From positions 30,808 through 94,807 of IMG/VR virus record IMGVR_UViG_3300048625_000156: 64,000 bases of DNA. One strand, written 5' to 3'. Position numbers and translations under genes: made by a program. The notes under the pieces were generated by a model, which was not told where the DNA came from, did no database searches, and saw only the letters and a program-made list of their open reading frames with translations. Below, piece by piece: positions 1 to 9,000 of the stretch. This stretch comes from a virus. Each line of letters starts with the position of its first letter. Position 1 is the stretch's first letter.

Positions 1-1120
1 TCTTATCTGGGTCAGGAACGAAGGTTTCATCAAAACGCTTTGCGGTGTCAATAGGGTTGCGGATAGTCATACATGCACGAACCTTGTCTTGCTGTTTGAA
101 GAACGCATCTGAGGCATATGTTGGGATACAGGCAAAACGTTGCATGGCATCTCCTAGGTCCGTGAAGAATGAGATCTTGAAGTCCTCAATGCTTCTTGTA
201 GGATTGATTACCCAAGTTGGACGCTTGAGTGCAAATACTCCTGGATACTTGTATGACAGAATTGTATCTTCATCCCACTCAATCTCCAAGGTGTTACCCT
301 CAGCAGTTTCTGGTAGGTCCTCATTCATAATAAACTTGTGAGTCTTTGTGATTATTTCCTTGTCTGCAATCACAGCGTCGTATCTCTGGGAGATGAAGTC
401 TCCTGGGTAACGAGGGAAGGATAGCAGGGCTACCTTGCCCAGGTCAGGGAAGCGAGAGTCTACAGAGGCACGGAAGGCTTTATAGATGTTGTCTGCTGTC
501 TTTCCTTGGTCATTTCCAGTTCCAATCTCCTGTGCGAAACCAGAGATCTCGTCAAGTACTGCTAGGATAAGGTTAAGACCCTCATGAGACTCACGCTCAG
601 AGTGACCAGAATAAACAGTAACAGACTTATCAAACTCAATGCTTTCTGCCTTGGCGTAGAACTTTCCAGCAAACCATGGTGAGCGTTCAATCTTAGACTT
701 GAAGCCTTTGAAGAAAACGTTCTTAGCCTGTTGTGCGTTAATAGCTACGTTAATAATATCGATAGCGTCACCGCCTGGCTTACCGAAGTAGCGAGCTGGA
801 TCTTTTAGGCAAAGAAGTTTGTAAACAATATATGCACAAGCAACAGTAGAAGTAAAGTCCTTACCACTACCCTTACCAAGCTGTAGAATAACTTCGTTCT
901 TCGTATATTTTTTATAATAGCGTCTTCCCTCTTCCTCACCCATAATGTCAATGACATCTTCAAGCTTGTAGATTTGGCTCATAGCTTCTACAATATCGTA
1001 CTGGTGCTCTGATAGCGGTGGCTGACCCAGGTAGTCTTCACCCTCTACAAATGTTTTAGCATTTACAGGCATCTCGTCAAAGTTTGTGCTTTTGAGAACC
1101 TCAAAGAAATCATTGAACAT
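1..1120 (-). CDS. terL: terminase large subunit, N-terminal part (runs off the window)
   Basis: This is the ATPase of the DNA packaging motor, which docks on the portal and cuts concatemeric DNA. The reading frame is open from an ATG at 1120 to the window edge. It shows a Walker A loop GKGSGKD at residues 82-88 and a Walker B stretch LILAVLDE ending with D190-E191. The nuclease domain lies outside the window. It overlaps the small subunit gene by 11 bases, so the two are translationally coupled. The identity rests on the ATPase motifs plus the neighbouring small subunit. Confidence 0.9.
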   Translation of the reverse strand, partial: MFNDFFEVLKSTNFDEMPVNAKTFVEGEDYLGQPPLSEHQYDIVEAMSQIYKLEDVIDIMGEEEGRRYYKKYTKNEVILQLGKGSGKDFTSTVACAYIVYKLLCLKDPARYFGKPGGDAIDIINVAINAQQAKNVFFKGFKSKIERSPWFAGKFYAKAESIEFDKSVTVYSGHSERESHEGLNLILAVLDEISGFAQEIGTGNDQGKTADNIYKAFRASVDSRFPDLGKVALLSFPRYPGDFISQRYDAVIADKEIITKTHKFIMNEDLPETAEGNTLEIEWDEDTILSYKYPGVFALKRPTWVINPTRSIEDFKISFFTDLGDAMQRFACIPTYASDAFFKQQDKVRACMTIRNPIDTAKRFDETFVPDPDK

Positions 1121-1643
1121 TGACAATTGTGATTGTCTCCTGGTTCTTGGCAATGTCAGAGAGTCGTCTCATAATCTTGTCACGGATCTCTGGGTGCTCG
1201 GATGCGATGTCTTGCAGGATTCCCTTGAGGATGTCCTGCTTGCGTTCAATCTCTACCATCTCTTCTGCTAGCTCTTTGTTCTCAAGTAGACCAGCCTTCT
1301 GCAGCATGTCAATACGCTTTGACTCAATGTCCAGGACCAGCTTGATACCAGCAGTCTTTGCACTTAGATTGGCAGTAGTGGTAGCGTCATCGATAACCTC
1401 ATATGCTTTATTAATTAGTTTGTTATAGTGGGTGTCTGCAACCACAAGTGCCTCTTTAGCACGAGCACGGATTGCAGCATTGTCTGCAGCCATGAGCTTC
1501 CACTGATTGATGTGAGCAACAACCTTGGTGCGTGGAAGAGCAAGCTCTTTTGAAATCTGAGTAGGCTCTGCCCCTTGTAGATACTTCTCTACAACCTTGT
1601 TAATTTCATCAAGGTGTTCTACTGTTAAATCTTCTAGTGACAT
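1110..1643 (-). CDS. terS: terminase small subunit
   Basis: This 177-residue protein probably recognises the packaging site and feeds DNA to the large subunit. Residues 28-48 form a helix-turn-helix (PTQISKELALPRTKV), and the remainder is predicted long alpha helix typical of the oligomerisation core. It lies directly upstream of and overlaps the large subunit gene. The upstream neighbour ends at its start codon. Function is inferred from the HTH and position. Confidence 0.75.
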   Translation of the reverse strand: MSLEDLTVEHLDEINKVVEKYLQGAEPTQISKELALPRTKVVAHINQWKLMAADNAAIRARAKEALVVADTHYNKLINKAYEVIDDATTTANLSAKTAGIKLVLDIESKRIDMLQKAGLLENKELAEEMVEIERKQDILKGILQDIASEHPEIRDKIMRRLSDIAKNQETITIVNVQ

Positions 1644-1942
1644 TATGCCTTCTTTGCTTTCTTAACTCTACGCTTAGGTATACGCTTAATGCGGTCAAGT
1701 GAGAAGGATCTGAATGCCCCCACTTGTCCACGGTGAACTTCGTGGCAATCAACCCAGGTAGCCCCAGTCTTTGTGTTAGTTGTAATGCTGACAAACTTGA
1801 AACGCATTCCATACTCACCCACGACCTTGATAAGGTCTCCAGTTTCAATTGTAAAGTTTCCAGACTCCATCTCGTATACACGAGAGAAGATGACAGGTGG
1901 AGGAGTGAGTGTGCTTGCAATAGTAGTTTTACGTCGTGCCAT
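1643..1942 (-). CDS. conserved hypothetical protein, small basic beta-rich
   Basis: A 99-residue protein with a beta-rich centre (GDLIKVVGEYG, then FKFVSITTNTKTGATW) and a strongly basic tail ending KRRVKKAKKA. The pattern suggests an SH3 or KOW-like barrel that binds nucleic acid, but I do not recognise the family. Stop and start codons overlap with the terminase small subunit gene and with the HTH gene upstream, so all are one operon. Its place beside terminase could mean a packaging role; that is inference. Confidence 0.7.
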   Translation of the reverse strand: MARRKTTIASTLTPPPVIFSRVYEMESGNFTIETGDLIKVVGEYGMRFKFVSITTNTKTGATWVDCHEVHRGQVGAFRSFSLDRIKRIPKRRVKKAKKA

Positions 1943-2094
1943 TATCTTTTAGACTTCCTTAATCCGAACTTAGCTAAATAGACGTAGATAGTTTCTACGC
2001 TAGTACCGCACTCCTGTGCAATCTGCTCAGGGGTTTTCTTATCCATATGGTATCTCTTTTTTAACCATACCTCACTAGTATACAGCTTAGCCAT
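1942..2094 (-). CDS. small helix-turn-helix DNA-binding protein
   Basis: A 50-residue ORF that starts at an ATG overlapping the stop of the preceding resolvase gene and ends in a TAATG overlap with the next gene. Residues 21-44 form a homeodomain-like helix-turn-helix (TPEQIAQECGTSVETIYVYL), and both ends are basic. The complete coupling on both sides supports it as a real gene. It could be a regulator or a packaging-site binding accessory to terminase; the sequence does not decide between them. Confidence 0.7.
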   Translation of the reverse strand: MAKLYTSEVWLKKRYHMDKKTPEQIAQECGTSVETIYVYLAKFGLRKSKR

Positions 2095-2657
2095 TACTTT
2101 GTCAACCTTTCCCAGTTATTAATTGCGTAGTGTCCAATACCAATAGCATCTGCTACGTCGTTATCTTTAACAATCCTATCATACTGCACCTCAATGAAGT
2201 GGATAGTTTTTTGTTTGCGTTGTTCTCTTAGCTGAGTCTTAATCCAAGAGTCAGACTTACCTGGGTTCTCTAGTTTCATCTTGGTGATCTCTTCCTTGCT
2301 TGGCTTCTTATTGCCAATGAAGTTCTGCCAGGTAATTGGTGCTACTGATCTAATTACAGGCACTCCTAATGCCCCTAACAATGCCCCCTGAACTAGTGCA
2401 AGGTCTGCAGCAGTCTTAGGGCTATTCATAAACACCGTATGCTCAATCACAATGGCTTCGATGTCAATGTGCTTAGAGAATCCACGAATCTTTTTAGCAG
2501 CGTCTACGACCTTGCTGTAGGCTGTAAGTCCAGTGAAGTTAATCTTTCCATATGACTCAAGCTTTCCATCTACAAAAATTGAGAAAGCAAGGCTATTAGT
2601 GCTAGCATCGATTGCCATGATAGATTTTGGGATGCTTACGAGATTACTCAGTTTCAT
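2094..2657 (-). CDS. RuvC-like Holliday junction resolvase
   Basis: An RNase H-fold endonuclease of the RuvC class, 187 residues, expected to resolve four-way junctions made by replication and recombination before packaging. Candidate catalytic acids are D17 in AIDAST, E72 in VIEHTV, and D167 and D170 in DNDVADAIGIG, in the expected order and spacing. It sits in the recombination and packaging end of the operon, overlapping the zinc protein gene upstream by 14 bases. A second nuclease with a possible junction-resolving role lies at 4074-4361. Confidence 0.85.
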   Translation of the reverse strand: MKLSNLVSIPKSIMAIDASTNSLAFSIFVDGKLESYGKINFTGLTAYSKVVDAAKKIRGFSKHIDIEAIVIEHTVFMNSPKTAADLALVQGALLGALGVPVIRSVAPITWQNFIGNKKPSKEEITKMKLENPGKSDSWIKTQLREQRKQKTIHFIEVQYDRIVKDNDVADAIGIGHYAINNWERLTK

Positions 2658-2937
2658 TCCTCATAATCCTTTTAATGTCTTTAAGTGCTTTGGCAACGTC
2701 AATAGGGTTGACATTGCATATAGAACAAATTTCATTATCATTGTAAATGGAAAGATGACTGCCACAAGATTTACAAGCTCTACCTTTAATCCTGCGTTTT
2801 TGTATACGCTTAAGGATATAGTTTTGTGCTATCTTCTCTTTAGTGGCAGCCTCTCTACATTCAGCTGAACAATAAATTTGATAATTTATTTTGGTTTGGA
2901 ATTGGTGGTCACACCATTCACATCGTTTGTGGTTCAT
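2644..2937 (-). CDS. small double zinc-ribbon protein
   Basis: A 97-residue protein with two cysteine clusters. The first is C6-x2-C9 followed by C23 and C27; the second is CKSC followed by CSIC. Basic residues lie between them (KRIQKRRIKG). The pattern implies two zinc knuckles and nucleic acid binding. It overlaps the Cas4-like gene upstream by 20 bases and the resolvase gene by 14, so expression is coupled to recombination functions. No specific activity can be named. Confidence 0.7.
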   Translation of the reverse strand: MNHKRCEWCDHQFQTKINYQIYCSAECREAATKEKIAQNYILKRIQKRRIKGRACKSCGSHLSIYNDNEICSICNVNPIDVAKALKDIKRIMRNETE

Positions 2938-3727
2938 CTAAAGGCTCCAGTGATTTAATTTTGATCACTCCAGAACCAGCGTTGTCACAAGCCTCACGGA
3001 TTGGACACGTCTTACAAATCTTTGAGTTAGACCGATAATTCTTCTCAGGCAGTGTCTTGTCTGACCATGCCTTTCGAACAGTTCTCATCCACTCAAATGT
3101 GTTCTCTACCCACTCAAACATGTACTGATTTAATTCTACAGGAAAAATCAACAGTTCGTGATTGTTCTTGTTCTCATAAATCAGAACAGCTCTATTCTTA
3201 TTAAGGATCTTCATGTAGATAAGCAACTGGACCATGTGACCCAGCTTTGGCTTACCTGCCATTTTACGATATTCAAATCCCTCATTAGGCATTGTCTTGA
3301 TCTCACCAAGCAATTCCTTTTCATCCCAGTTGAGCATTACGTCACCATATCCAAAGATAGGTGGATCATTATAAGTAACTTTAAATTCAGAATCAACTAG
3401 AAAGCCTGGAACGTTTCCCATAGCTGCCTGGATACGTTCGTGTGACTTTGTACCAGCAGTCATGTTTGCACCGCCATAGGCATCAGCGTTGTCTGTGAAG
3501 TTTGCACCTTCGAAAGCCAAGTACCAGTAGCGAGGACATTCTCCATGTGAGAACGCAATCGTGCTTGGTGCAAAGGTCTTCTTAGTCTGAAACTTATCTA
3601 CACGATTGATTGTATAACCAGAGTTAATCTTTTCAATCAGTGCATCTTTGTCAAGGAATGATGGACGAGAATTTGGACTCGTCTCAATCTTCTTGAGCAT
3701 TACTTGTTGCAATAGGTTCTTAGCCAT
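2918..3727 (-). CDS. Cas4/RecB-like PD-(D/E)XK nuclease with four-cysteine cluster
   Basis: A 269-residue nuclease of the Cas4/AddB-type class, probably a DNA exonuclease in phage recombination. It shows D129 in GYGDVML, the E142-x-K144 pair in GEIKT and Q167 in HMVQLLIY, matching the RecB-family active site. C64 together with C238, C241 and C247 forms the split iron-sulfur cluster ligand set known from Cas4. No CRISPR array or other Cas protein is visible, so this is a stand-alone phage version. Confidence 0.85.
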   Translation of the reverse strand: MAKNLLQQVMLKKIETSPNSRPSFLDKDALIEKINSGYTINRVDKFQTKKTFAPSTIAFSHGECPRYWYLAFEGANFTDNADAYGGANMTAGTKSHERIQAAMGNVPGFLVDSEFKVTYNDPPIFGYGDVMLNWDEKELLGEIKTMPNEGFEYRKMAGKPKLGHMVQLLIYMKILNKNRAVLIYENKNNHELLIFPVELNQYMFEWVENTFEWMRTVRKAWSDKTLPEKNYRSNSKICKTCPIREACDNAGSGVIKIKSLEPLDEPQTM

Positions 3728-3734
3728 AATAACA

Positions 3735-4040
3735 CTAGCGAGTGATATACTTCAGAGCTGATACGAGGTTATTGATAGCCTCTGCAGCAGTGTAGTATAT
3801 ATTCTTCTTCGCTCTGTCTCCTTTATCTACGTTGGTAAGCCAGGTGGCTTTAAAGGACATCTTCGCAGCAATTGCTTGCAGACGAACGATCTCCACGGTT
3901 GCAACATTTAGAGGTACGTCAGGCTTGATGATAAGCTTGGCAATAAAAGTAAGAGCAGTAGTCAGCTCTTCGTCATTCATGTAGTCAGCAATCTCTGAGA
4001 GACCATTGACCATTTCAATTGTTGTTTGTTGCTGTTCCAT
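3735..4040 (-). CDS. hypothetical helical protein
   Basis: A 101-residue, mostly helical protein without recognised motifs. It begins at an ATG 26 bases after a strong -10 hexamer and behind an AAGGAT ribosome site. It is followed after 7 bases by the Cas4-like gene. It is therefore the first gene of the short operon that carries the nuclease, zinc, resolvase and terminase genes. Function unknown. Confidence 0.65.
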   Translation of the reverse strand: MEQQQTTIEMVNGLSEIADYMNDEELTTALTFIAKLIIKPDVPLNVATVEIVRLQAIAAKMSFKATWLTNVDKGDRAKKNIYYTAAEAINNLVSALKYITR

Positions 4041-4065
4041 TTGTATCCTTAATTGTTGTACTTCT

Positions 4066-4094
4066 ATTATACACTATTCAACGCCGTTAATCAA
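4066..4094 (-). promoter_or_regulatory. sigma70-type promoter for the 4040 gene and downstream operon
   Basis: On the minus strand TTGATT (4089-4094), a 17-bp spacer and TATAAT (4066-4071). The transcript would start near 4060, giving a leader of about 20 bases. It lies within the 3' end of the preceding gene, so it is an internal operon promoter. Confidence 0.75.
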
Positions 4095-4361
4095 TTGTTC
4101 TAGTACCGACATCTCAATGACTGCTAATCTTGTTTTAATTCCACTTTCACCAATAACCACCACGATTGCAGGATCATTGTTATTACGAATAGCATCAGTT
4201 GTAGCTTTAGCCCAAACCTCTTTATTAAGGGTAAAGGACTTTCCAACTTCTTTAAAATCAACAGTGAAGTTTTCCCAAGTTGCGTCACCCTTATGGGTTC
4301 CTCTACCAGAGTTCTTGTGTTGCTTGGCTCCAATTCGTCTACTCTCGCTCTTCTCGCTCAT
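4074..4361 (-). CDS. putative small PD-(D/E)XK nuclease, Holliday junction resolvase-like
   Basis: A 95-residue protein resembling the small phage proteins annotated as putative Holliday junction resolvases. Features are a glycine and basic N-terminal part (KNSGRGTHKGDA), a D26 then D36-x-K38 candidate active site in VDFKE, then a TLNKEVWAKA helix and a PAIVVVIG strand. The first acidic residue of the canonical site is displaced, so catalysis is uncertain. It overlaps the zinc protein gene upstream by 23 bases. RuvC-like activity is also encoded at 2094-2657. Confidence 0.5.
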   Translation of the reverse strand: MSEKSESRRIGAKQHKNSGRGTHKGDATWENFTVDFKEVGKSFTLNKEVWAKATTDAIRNNNDPAIVVVIGESGIKTRLAVIEMSVLEQLINGVE

Positions 4362-4524
4362 AAGACTCCTTCTTCTTCTTAGTATTTAAATCGACAACGC
4401 TAACGTGACGATCTGGGCACATCCATGTAAGTCTCTTCTCGCCAGGGTAAGAACGGATGGTTTTGACATCCGCCTTACACTCGTGGCAAGTAAAGTCCCC
4501 ATGATAAATATTATACTTCGCCAT
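4339..4524 (-). CDS. small zinc-finger protein
   Basis: A 61-residue protein with CHEC near residue 13 and CPDRH near residue 36, a likely single zinc ribbon, followed by a charged Lys/Glu tail. It overlaps both neighbours and lies immediately downstream of the RecA-like gene. Nucleic acid binding is plausible but no function is assigned. Confidence 0.6.
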   Translation of the reverse strand: MAKYNIYHGDFTCHECKADVKTIRSYPGEKRLTWMCPDRHVSVVDLNTKKKKESYEREERE

Positions 4525-5524
4525 TTACCTTAGCCTCAATAGCTTCCTGAAGATCTAGGTCTTCTCTTACACGATTGACAAATGCATCTCTACCCTGGAC
4601 CTTAGAACCATCAGGAAGGATGTACCAGGCTCCTGTACGCTCTACAATGCCCATCATCTCTGCAGTGTCAACCAAGTCTCCAATGCTGTCAATGCCCACC
4701 ATAGGACCTCTGAAGTAGAAGTCATACTCTCCACTCTGGAAGCCAGGAGAGGTCTTTGAGAACTGAACTTCCCAACGAACCTTACGTCCTACTTTCTCTT
4801 CAATGAGCTTATCGCCCACCGCAATCTTGCCTTTGATAGCCTGATTGTCTGACTCAGATGAGAAAAGTTTAATAACAGTTGAGCTATAGAACTTAGTCGC
4901 TTGACCACCCGAAGGCTGCTGACTTGTATACATAGCACTAATATTATTACGAGATTGACTAATGAGTACAAGCATCGTAGGCTTGACTTTATTATTGGCA
5001 TAGTTGAGCATCTTCCATGCGTTACTAAAGTCTCTAGACTCTGCTCCAATCTGCTTGGTGTTTTCAAGTTCTTTGAGTTCATCTGTACCCTTTTCAAAAT
5101 AGATTGCTGGCAGTAGTGATGTGATTGAGTCAATGGCGATCAGGTCTACCCCTGCATTCATTAGGGCTGTACCAACGTCTACCATCTCGTTGATTGTACG
5201 AGCCTGAGATACGATTAGCTGGTCTGTATTTACTCCAAGAGCCTTAGCCCAGTCTTCAGAATAAGACATCTCAGCATCGATCCATGCACATAGCTTCCCC
5301 TCTTCCTGGGCTTTAGCGACCATCTGAAGGCATAGAGATGACTTAGCTGATGACTTACTGCCCCAGATTAGGATTTGGCGACCATAAGGAAGACCACCCA
5401 GCAATGCACGGTTCATGCCATGACTAGGAGTCTTCTGGAATGTGGTTGTGAATCCCACTCCGTTAGATAGACGCTTACGAATTTTTGGATCTAGCAAAGC
5501 TAGAGCTTCTTCCATAGTTGTCAT
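4511..5524 (-). CDS. recA: RecA-like recombinase
   Basis: A 337-residue strand-exchange ATPase of the RecA/UvsX class, acting in phage recombination and recombination-dependent replication. The Walker A loop is GSKSSAKSS (55-63), the catalytic glutamate is E85 in WIDAEM, the Walker B region ends D132-S133, and a glycine-rich L2-like segment (SQSRNN then GGQATKF) follows. The last glycine of the usual GxxxxGK is alanine (A60), which is uncommon. It is coupled to NrdH upstream by a TAATG overlap. The C-terminal part is acidic, as in RecA. Confidence 0.88.
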   Translation of the reverse strand: MTTMEEALALLDPKIRKRLSNGVGFTTTFQKTPSHGMNRALLGGLPYGRQILIWGSKSSAKSSLCLQMVAKAQEEGKLCAWIDAEMSYSEDWAKALGVNTDQLIVSQARTINEMVDVGTALMNAGVDLIAIDSITSLLPAIYFEKGTDELKELENTKQIGAESRDFSNAWKMLNYANNKVKPTMLVLISQSRNNISAMYTSQQPSGGQATKFYSSTVIKLFSSESDNQAIKGKIAVGDKLIEEKVGRKVRWEVQFSKTSPGFQSGEYDFYFRGPMVGIDSIGDLVDTAEMMGIVERTGAWYILPDGSKVQGRDAFVNRVREDLDLQEAIEAKVNGEV

Positions 5525-5748
5525 TATTCCACCAGCCCATTAATCTTTGCAGGGTTGAAACCTGACCACCAGTCGTCTCCTGCGTTCACCACAGGCATTG
5601 CCTTAAAGCCCTTGTTGACTAGCATCTCAAATGCCTCTAGGTCTACGGTAACATCTACTGTGCTGTACGGCACGTTGATCTTATCTAGGCTTCTTTTGGT
5701 TGCATCACACTGTACGCATGATGGCTTTGTATATACGATTACATCCAT
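5524..5748 (-). CDS. nrdH: NrdH-like glutaredoxin
   Basis: A 74-residue thioredoxin-fold redox protein with a CVQC active site at residues 11-14. This is the site seen in actinobacterial NrdH, which donates electrons to class Ib ribonucleotide reductase. No reductase gene is visible, so it would serve the host enzyme and boost dNTP supply. It is coupled to MazG upstream and RecA downstream by overlapping codons, within a nucleotide and replication block. Confidence 0.85.
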   Translation of the reverse strand: MDVIVYTKPSCVQCDATKRSLDKINVPYSTVDVTVDLEAFEMLVNKGFKAMPVVNAGDDWWSGFNPAKINGLVE

Positions 5749-6095
5749 TAGAACTTTACCCCATGCTTCTGTGCTCGTAGCTTGTTTACACTGGTCTTGT
5801 TTTCAAATGCGTAGTCAAGGGATACATGCGTATATCCATGCTCTACTAGACCTGCATACAGATCGAAGGTGCGGATAAGGATGTCTGCCATTTCATCTGC
5901 TACCGCTTCTGGTCCGTGAGACTTACGAATAGCCTCCATAACCTCCGTAGCCTCTGATACAATCATCATCAACTGCTTGGTCATAAAGATATCTGTTTGT
6001 TCCTGTGTGGCATCCTGGATTACATCCCAGAACCCTTTTTCTACTGCTAGTTCATGCAACTCAGTTGCAATATCGTCAAATGTTAAATTAGACAT
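5748..6095 (-). CDS. MazG-like nucleotide pyrophosphohydrolase
   Basis: A 115-residue all-helical protein with the MazG metal-binding pattern: EATEVMEA (E48 and E51) and ADEMADILIR (E68 and D71). The family hydrolyses nucleoside triphosphates, or possibly ppGpp, to monophosphates. Phages may use it to clean the nucleotide pool or dampen starvation signals. It overlaps the end of the polymerase gene by 8 bases. Confidence 0.82.
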   Translation of the reverse strand: MSNLTFDDIATELHELAVEKGFWDVIQDATQEQTDIFMTKQLMMIVSEATEVMEAIRKSHGPEAVADEMADILIRTFDLYAGLVEHGYTHVSLDYAFENKTSVNKLRAQKHGVKF

Positions 6096-9000
6096 TGTTT
6101 ACATCCTCCATAATTGTTGTTCCATCTTTAGTTTTACCCAAAGAGAATTTGTATACGTTACCCTCATCGATCTTCATGTATGCCTTGGCATACGCTGTAG
6201 GGAATACTGTAACGCTGTGTAGCTCTCGGCTGGCATCTGCCAGAACTAGAGAAGCCATCTTCTTTCCAGCCTTGGTTACTCGTGACTTGAATGAGACTAC
6301 AAACAGTTCATCCTCTTTATACGGTAACTGTCGGAAACCTAGAATCTTTGTTAGACCATTCTGTGCTGTTTTGAGTTCATCGACAGGGATAGCCTCTGTG
6401 ACACGGTTATCGCTAGCCAGGATAAGATAAGTCTTTCCTGCTTCAACCTTAGACTGTTCTTCGTCAAAGATGCCAACACTGCCAGTCTTGTCTAGAATCT
6501 CTACACGAGACCAGCCCTTGCCACGCTTAATAGTTTTAACCATTCCCATAACAAGGTACGCACCCTTTTCCTCATACTCTTCAATGTCATTAATAAACGC
6601 ATAGTAGTGCTGTGGAATGGATACGTTGAACTCTGGTAGGTTCAAGTACTCGTATAGGTTCTCTTTAATCTCGTCATCATTGCGAGGATTATCAGGGAAC
6701 GTTGCTGCTCCGATGAGTCGTAGTGCTGACAATGCACGAGAGTTAACTCCGTTACCCTTGCCAAATGTGAACTCTTCCAGTTCCTTGAATGATGCAAAGG
6801 GACGTGCTGCAATGTATTTCTCAGCAATGTTATCACTAATAAACTTAATAGCAGTTAGTCCGAATCGAATACCCTTGCCCTCAATCTTGAAGTCAGCATC
6901 AGAGTCGTTGATATGTGGAAGCTTTACAGGAATGCCCATACGCTTTGCCTCAATCAGGTACTCTGTACGAGCATCCTTGTCGCTCTCGTTCTTGAGCAGA
7001 GCAAACATGAACTCTAGTGGGTGGTGATACTTCAACCATGCTGTCCAATATGATAGAGTTGAGTATGCGACAGCGTGAGACTTGTTGAACGAGTACCCTG
7101 CGTGAGCCTCAAAGTCATGCCACAGCTCTTCAGCCTGTTCTGCACGGATGTGCTTAGAAGCACCACTGACGAATCGTTCCTTGAACACGTCGAACTCACG
7201 AGCGTCTTTCTTCTTACCAATGATCTTACGAACCTTGTCAGCCTCTGCCATCGTCATACCGCCAAGTTCTGTACAGGCAAGCATAACCTGCTCTTGGTAC
7301 AGAACACAGCCGTAGGTGTCCTGTGTAAAGGACTTCATCAGCTGGTGGTGGTAAGACACGTTCTGCTTACCGTGCTTACGAGCAATGTAGTCCTTACCGA
7401 TGGTGTTCATCGCACCTGGACGGACAAGAGCGTTAGATGCAGCAAGCTCATTGAAGTTCTTGACACCCATCTTGACTAGCAGGTTGGTGTAAGGTGTGGC
7501 TTCACACTGGAAGACACCCTTGGTGTATCCCTCAGAAAGCATCTTGTAGACGTTGGCATCCTCCATGTTGATGTCATGCAGGTCAATGTCTGTTCCAGAA
7601 CGTTCTTCAATAATCTTGAGAGTGTCCTGAATAACAGATAGGGTCTTCAGACCCAGAGCATCAATCTTAATAAGACCAATACGCTCTGCTTCACCCATGT
7701 CCACAGCAACCACAGGAATGCGTTCCTTGGTTCCAGGTGCTACACGAGTCTCCATTGGAGCAAACTTGAAGATAGGCTCCTTGGCAGTTACAACACCAGC
7801 AGCGTGGATACCAGTACCACGGATACGTCCACGAAGCTTCTCACCGTAGACCTCTACCTCTGGGTACTTCTCACGGAACTCTGCAGTCTGCTTAGAGTTG
7901 CAGTAGTCGTCCCAGTCGTCCACAAGCTTAAGTACCTTGTTAACGTCAGGCAGTGGGATGTTTAGTACACGAGCAATGTCTCGCACCATACCCTTACCCT
8001 TGAATTCCAAGAACGTAGCAATGGAAGCAACGTGACGGTACTGGCGAACCAAATAGTCCTTTACTTCTTCTCGGCGTGAGTCCTGGATGTCTGTATCGAT
8101 ATCTGGGAAGTCGTTACGCTCTGGGTTGATGAATCGGAAGAACAGAAGACCGTGGACAATCGGATCGATGTCTGTAATCTCTAGTGCGTAGCAGAGCAGT
8201 GAACCTGCAGCAGAACCACGACCAGGACCAACCATAATGTCTTCTTTCTTAGCCCATGCAATCATAGAACGCACAACTAGGAAGTAAGGACCAAAGTTCT
8301 TATCCTTAATAATCTTTAGTTCCACATCAAGACGGTCAAGGTATTCCTGGTTCTTGTCCAGACCCTTAGCTTTGAGACCAGCCATAGCAAGTTCTTTTAG
8401 TTCCTTGTCTGGGTTCTGGTACTGTACAGGAAGCAGGTCAGCGTGGTCCTGAATGTTGTAGTCTTCAATCTTTGCTACGATGTCAAGGGTTGCCTGATAC
8501 ATATCTTCACGGTCAATTCCCTGTGCTTTCATAGCGTTACGCATCTCTTCGTCCGACAGCAAGTGAATGTCAAACTTGTTGAATGACATCTGACGGTCTG
8601 CACCGTATAGGTAGTCTAGACGTTCCATTAGTGTGTCGTACTTGGTTGACTCCTGATAGGTTACATCCTTCTCAGTCTTGTTAGCATAAGAGTTGAGGAT
8701 AAGCTTTAGTTCCTGAATCTCTTTCTGAGAGGTGTCTGCGTGGTGGCAGTCTGGAGTTACTACTGGAGTTACCCCGAATTCATCAGCAAGATCAAGAAGC
8801 ATCTTGTTAATCTCTGCTGGGTTGTGAGGCATGACCTCAATGTAGTAGTCGTCTCCAAAGGTCTTCTTTGCCCACTGGATGTGCTCCTTGGCTACTGCCA
8901 GGTTGTCTGCTTCGATAGCCTTGCATAGGAATCCTGACAAGCAACCAGAGGTTACAATGAGACCCTCTTTGTACTGCTCTAGAACTTCCCAGTCCATGCG

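Noticed and set aside
2918-3727. CRISPR system implied by the Cas4-like protein
   Set aside because: No array or other Cas gene is present; Cas4-like nucleases are common alone in phages.
4511-5524. Possible frameshift or broken RecA gene because of the Walker A change
   Set aside because: The frame is intact over 337 codons and all other motifs are in order.
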